Source: CAYZJD01 sp964483455
Lineage (GTDB): Bacteria > Acidobacteriota > Terriglobia > Bryobacterales > Bryobacteraceae
Direction of reading: 5' to 3'
Assembly: GCA_964483455.1 (NCBI GenBank)
Contig: CAZACK010000002.1
Coordinates: 1-64,000 of the forward strand
DNA length: 64,000 nucleotides
Part shown: piece after piece, positions 60,885 through 64,000 of the stretch
Numbering within the stretch: position 1 is the first letter of the stretch
How the letters are laid out: the number at the start of each line of letters is the position of its first letter
The notes under the pieces: generated by a model
What the model was told of the DNA's origin: nothing
The model's database searches: none
Seen by the model: the letters and a program-made list of their open reading frames with translations, nothing else
Program-made: the position numbers and the translations under genes

Positions 60885-62225
60885 ATGAGATCCCGGAGCT
60901 GGCCGGTTCTACTATTCGGATTCGGCTCGATGGTGGTCCTGATCGCGCTCGCCGGATACGGCGCATCCCGAAGAGCGCGCCAGATCTACGCGGAGATCGA
61001 CGCCATCCACGAGGCCGACAGCCGCCGGGCGCGGCTGCTGGACGAGGTGCGCTCCGGCATGCACCTGTCCAGCATTTTCATTCGGGACTATCTTCTCGAT
61101 CCCTCGCCGGTGACGGCGCCGCGCCACCGCGAGCAGTTGCTCCAGATTCGCGACGCGATGAGCCGCCAGCTCGACGAACTGGTTCGCGTCGTCGGACAGG
61201 ATGAGGCTGCGGCCGTCGGCCTGCTGCGAACCGAAATCGACGCCTATTGGAGCTCGATGGACCCGGTCTTCGACTGGACGAGCCAGCAGAAGATCGCCCT
61301 TAGCACGTTCTTCCTTCGCCAGCGGGTTCTGCCCCGGCGCGAAGCGGTGCGCGAGTTGACAGGGGAGATTCGCGAGTTGAACCGGATGTATTTCGAGCGC
61401 CAGCAGAAGGAGGTCAACCGGAACCTGTCAAACCTGGGCATGTACCTGTGGCGCATGATTGGGATCTCGGTCTCGCTCGGCATCCTGGTCGCGGCCGCCA
61501 GCGTGTTCCGGATCACCCGGCTCGAGCGGAGAACGGAAGAGCAGCAGCGCCGGACGGAGCGCGCCGAGCGCGAACTGCGCCGGCTTTCGCAGGAGCTGGT
61601 GAAGGCTCAGGAAGCCGAGCGAAAGTCGATTTCTCGTGAGCTGCACGACGAAGTCGGCCAGGCGCTGACCGCGCTGCGCCTGGAACTGGTGAAACTCGAG
61701 GAGTCCCGGGCGGCGTCTCCGGAGGCTTTCCGAGACCGCGTTGCGGAGGTCAAGCAGCTCGCCGAGAAGACACTGGGCTCGGTGCGCCACATCGCGATGG
61801 GGCTGCGGCCGGCGATGCTCGATGACCTCGGCCTGGGGCCGGCGCTGGAGTGGCAGGGCCGCGAATTCTTCCGCCGCACGGGCATCCCCATCACGGTGCA
61901 GATCGCGGGCTTGCTCGACGGGTTGCCGGACAGCCACCGCACGTGCGTCTTTCGTGTCGTGCAGGAGGCCCTGACCAACTGCGCGAAGCATGCGAAGGCG
62001 GAGAACATCCGCGTGGTGGTTCACGGGGCTCCGGACCTGCTCTCGGTAACCGTGCAGGATGACGGCGAGGGCATCGGGCAGTCCGATGGCGGGACCCGGG
62101 GGCTGGGCTTGCTTGGAATTGAAGAACGGGTACGGGAATTGGGCGGGACGATCGAGGTGGTTTCCCAGCCGGCCAAAGGGACCTTGCTGCGGGCGGAGAT
62201 ACCGGTGGCGCGGGAGAGCAAGTGA
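60885..62225 (+). CDS. Sensor histidine kinase (HisKA_3/NarX-DesK type)
   Basis: 446 residues with the start at 60885 (MRSRSWPVLLFG); an ATG at 60849 would add 12 residues without a ribosome-binding site. Helix 1 (VLLFGFGSMVVLIALAGYG), a ~160-residue extracytoplasmic helical sensor and helix 2 (MIGISVSLGILVAAASVFRI) precede the HisKA_3 domain. Its phosphoacceptor is His254 in SISRELHDEVGQALTALRLE. The ATPase has VVQEALTNCAKHAKAENI (N-box) and RGLGLLGIEERVRELGG (G-box). It is coupled to the response regulator gene that follows. Confidence 0.9.
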   Translation: MRSRSWPVLLFGFGSMVVLIALAGYGASRRARQIYAEIDAIHEADSRRARLLDEVRSGMHLSSIFIRDYLLDPSPVTAPRHREQLLQIRDAMSRQLDELVRVVGQDEAAAVGLLRTEIDAYWSSMDPVFDWTSQQKIALSTFFLRQRVLPRREAVRELTGEIRELNRMYFERQQKEVNRNLSNLGMYLWRMIGISVSLGILVAAASVFRITRLERRTEEQQRRTERAERELRRLSQELVKAQEAERKSISRELHDEVGQALTALRLELVKLEESRAASPEAFRDRVAEVKQLAEKTLGSVRHIAMGLRPAMLDDLGLGPALEWQGREFFRRTGIPITVQIAGLLDGLPDSHRTCVFRVVQEALTNCAKHAKAENIRVVVHGAPDLLSVTVQDDGEGIGQSDGGTRGLGLLGIEERVRELGGTIEVVSQPAKGTLLRAEIPVARESK

Positions 62226-62227
62226 CC

Positions 62228-62872
62228 ATGGCTCGCGTACTGCTGGCCGATGATCACGGCGTCGTGCGCAAAGGGTTGCACTTCCTCCTCAGCCGGTCGC
62301 CGGACATGGAAGTCGTCGGCGAAGCCGCGGATGGCCGCGAAGCGGTCCGGCTGGCCGATGAGCTGAAGCCGGATGTCGTCGTGATGGACATCGCCATGCC
62401 GCAACTCAACGGCATTGACGCGACGTCGCAGATCGTCAAGCGGAACCCGGGCGTGGGCGTCGTGATCCTCAGCATGTACTCGGACGAGGAATACCTGGTA
62501 CGGGCCCTGACCGCCGGGGCCAGGGGCTACCTGCTGAAGGACTCCGCCGAAGCCGACCTGGTGCAGGCGATCCAGGCGGTGGCGCGCGGACGCCCGTTCT
62601 TCAGCCCGTCGATCGCCCGGACGCTGCTCGAGGACTATGTCCGCCATTTGCAGCAGCGCGGGCTGACCGACTCCTACGACCTGCTGACGGACCGCGAGAA
62701 GGAGGTCCTGCAATTGCTGGCCGAAGGCAAGTCCAACAAAGAGGTCGCTTCGCTGCTCAACTTGAGCCTGTACACCGTGGAGACGCATCGGGCCAATCTC
62801 ATGCAGAAGCTGGGGTTGCACAACACGGCCGAGATCGTGCTATATGCTGTTCGGAAGAAGATCATTACCTGA
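62228..62872 (+). CDS. NarL/FixJ-family response regulator
   Basis: 214 residues from the ATG at 62228 (a GTG at 62222 overlaps the kinase stop and would add two residues). The receiver has Asp8-Asp9 and phosphoacceptor Asp54 in VVVMDIAMPQLNG, and the LLKDSAEADLVQAIQ end. The LuxR-type DNA-binding domain is LTDREKEVLQLLAEGKSNKE, then ASLLNLSLYTVETHRANLMQ. It forms a pair with the kinase just upstream. Targets are unknown; the downstream antiporter gene is a candidate. Confidence 0.93.
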   Translation: MARVLLADDHGVVRKGLHFLLSRSPDMEVVGEAADGREAVRLADELKPDVVVMDIAMPQLNGIDATSQIVKRNPGVGVVILSMYSDEEYLVRALTAGARGYLLKDSAEADLVQAIQAVARGRPFFSPSIARTLLEDYVRHLQQRGLTDSYDLLTDREKEVLQLLAEGKSNKEVASLLNLSLYTVETHRANLMQKLGLHNTAEIVLYAVRKKIIT

Positions 62873-62877
62873 GTGGG

Positions 62878-62991
62878 GCGCAAAAATCAAAAGGCAAAAA
62901 TCAAAAATCAAAAATGGTGAGCTGGCCCTGGCCGCGTCTCCAGACAGTGGAAAGCGCACCATGTTTTTGATTTTTGCCTTTTGATTTGCGC
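62878..62991. repeat. AT-rich inverted repeat (CAAAAGGCAAAAATC)
   Basis: The left arm (about 62878-62920) contains ATCAAAAGGCAAAAATCAAA. The right arm (62957-62991) is its reverse complement minus one extra AATCAAA-type unit, with a short mismatch near the inner end. The base composition is strikingly unlike the surrounding GC-rich DNA. It stands a few bases after the response regulator stop. A GC hairpin follows immediately. Confidence 0.88.
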
Positions 62992-63007
62992 AGGCCGAAG
63001 GCCTGCG
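62989..63007. repeat. CGCAGGCC hairpin
   Basis: A perfect 8-bp stem CGCAGGCC/GGCCTGCG with a GAA loop abuts the right arm of the AT-rich repeat. Its GCAGGC core links it to the hairpins at 24085 and 30261. It ends 16 bases before the GTG of the antiporter gene. Confidence 0.75.
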
Positions 63008-63023
63008 TTCTTGGAGTCCGCAA

Positions 63024-64000
63024 GTGGATTCATCCTTCGTTCCCGCACTGCTGGCCGCCGGACCTGAGGCGGTGAAGATCCCGCTGTCGATGCTGATCGT
63101 CTTCGGATCGGCGAAGCTGCTGGCCGAATTGTTCGAGCGCTTCGGACAGCCGGCGATCGTGGGCGAGATTCTGGCGGGCATCCTGATCGGACCCGGCGTC
63201 CTGGGGTGGATGCGGCCGAACGACTTCCTGACAGCCCTCGCCGACCTGGGGGTGATGTTCCTGCTGTTCCGCGTCGGCCTCGAGGTGAAATCGAGCGAGC
63301 TGATGAAAGTCGGCGGCACGGCGGCGCTGGTGGCGGTGCTCGGGGTTGTCGTTCCTTTCGTCATGGGCTGGGGGATTCTGCTCGCCTGGGGCGAGCCGCA
63401 AATCGAGGCGATCTTTGTCGGCGCGGCGATGGTGGCCACCAGCGTCGGGATCACGGCCCAGGTGCTCGCTTCGAAGGGTCTTCTCGAAGAGCGCGCCAGC
63501 CGCATCATCCTGGCGGCGGCGGTGATCGACGACGTGCTCGGCCTGCTGGTGCTGGCGCTGGTCAGCAGCATGGCCAAGGGGAAAGTGAACTTCCTGGAGC
63601 TGGGACTGACGGCGGCGCTCGCCATCGGGTTTACGTTGATCGTCGCCAAGTGGGGCACGCGCACGCTGACCAAGGTCGTGCCGCACGTGGAGCGGAAGCT
63701 GCACGTCGCCGAGGCGCAGTTCGCCCTGGCGATGGTGATGCTGTTCGGGCTGTCGCTGCTGGCCATCTATGCCGGCGTCGCGGCCATCATCGGCGCGTTC
63801 CTGGCGGGCATGGCGCTGTCGGACACGGTCAGCAGGCGGGTCCATGAGCTGGCCCACGGAGTGACCGAACTGCTGGTGCCGTTCTTCCTGGCGGGCATCG
63901 GACTGCACTTCGAGCTGGCGGCGTTCGGCCAGCGAAACACGTTGATCCTGGCGCTGGTCGTCTTCGCGGCGGCGGTGGTGTCGAAGTTCGTGGGCTGCGG
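63024..64000 (+). CDS. Kef-type cation:proton antiporter, N-terminal part
   Basis: 325 residues are visible before the window ends. The GTG at 63024 follows a GGAG seven bases upstream. The CPA2 fold shows KLLAELFERFGQPAIVGEIL, AGILIGPGVLGW, LGVMFLLFRVGLEVKSSELM, the ion-site helices ATSVGITAQVLASKGLLEER and ILAAAVIDDVLGLLVLAL (VIDD pair), and YAGVAAIIGAFLAGMALSDT. A K+ or Na+/H+ exchange role is expected. Any C-terminal TrkA domain is beyond the window. It follows the two-component pair and the compatible-solute cluster, suggesting osmotic or pH adaptation. Confidence 0.9.
   Translation, partial: MDSSFVPALLAAGPEAVKIPLSMLIVFGSAKLLAELFERFGQPAIVGEILAGILIGPGVLGWMRPNDFLTALADLGVMFLLFRVGLEVKSSELMKVGGTAALVAVLGVVVPFVMGWGILLAWGEPQIEAIFVGAAMVATSVGITAQVLASKGLLEERASRIILAAAVIDDVLGLLVLALVSSMAKGKVNFLELGLTAALAIGFTLIVAKWGTRTLTKVVPHVERKLHVAEAQFALAMVMLFGLSLLAIYAGVAAIIGAFLAGMALSDTVSRRVHELAHGVTELLVPFFLAGIGLHFELAAFGQRNTLILALVVFAAAVVSKFVGC

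Overview
The window is high-GC bacterial DNA with two 100-base N runs (5135-5234 and 40061-40160), so it is a scaffold from a draft or metagenome assembly. The gene set points to an Acidobacteriota of the Solibacter/Bryobacter kind. The pointers are a long Oar-like TonB receptor with a carboxypeptidase-regulatory N-terminus, several secreted Gfo/Idh/MocA oxidoreductases with Tat-type leaders, a DUF1080 protein, a sulfatase, an agarase-like hydrolase, many RHH/PIN toxin-antitoxin genes and an EF-P with an extended loop. No rRNA, complete tRNA, CRISPR array or intact transposase was seen. The taxonomic call is inference from gene families.

Layout. 1-5.1 kb: a partial solute symporter, a CheR-like methyltransferase, and the TonB receptor with its own terminator. 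5.5-8.7 kb: an NtrY/NtrX-type two-component pair. 8.8-31 kb: sugar and glycoside catabolism, with three Gfo/Idh/MocA proteins, an amidohydrolase, a solute symporter, a TIM-barrel epimerase, a dienelactone hydrolase, a GH13 amylase, a DUF1080 protein, a cyclase, an aldo/keto reductase and a GH50-like agarase. Interleaved are an MNT/HEPN toxin-antitoxin pair, an ECF sigma/anti-sigma/Spy-like operon and two paralogous PepSY membrane proteins. 30-37 kb is a worn region: a truncated FitA-like antitoxin ending in a palindromic repeat, a divergent GMC dehydrogenase/partner pair with both middles deleted, a sulfatase, two PIN toxin-antitoxin modules and a decayed aminotransferase fragment between them. 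37-46.9 kb: an aminotransferase/OB-fold/thiolase operon, a second ECF sigma/anti-sigma pair (sigma cut by the gap), secreted proteins of unknown function, orphan antitoxin-like genes, EF-P, DUF3467 and a hydantoinase A. 47.5-50.7 kb: a three-gene operon of lipoprotein beta-propeller, MbnH-like di-heme enzyme and MbnP-like protein, next to a tRNA-Pro 3' fragment. 51.2-56.4 kb: an ABC transporter/LolA-like/outer-membrane-barrel operon. 56.6-60.6 kb: a compatible-solute cluster (glucosyl-3-phosphoglycerate synthase, a second glycosyltransferase, a channel-like membrane protein and a convergent MPGP-family phosphatase). 60.9-64 kb: a NarL-type two-component pair and a Kef-type antiporter running off the end.

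The least expected signal is between the genes. At least five families of short palindromic or tandem repeats occupy intergenic sites; several span stop codons, and one supplies the C-terminus of a broken antitoxin. No protein that could move them was seen. The strongest candidate for a little-described protein system is the beta-propeller/MbnH/MbnP operon. A copper-dependent oxidase matured by tryptophan-to-kynurenine chemistry is a reasonable hypothesis for it, not a demonstrated function.
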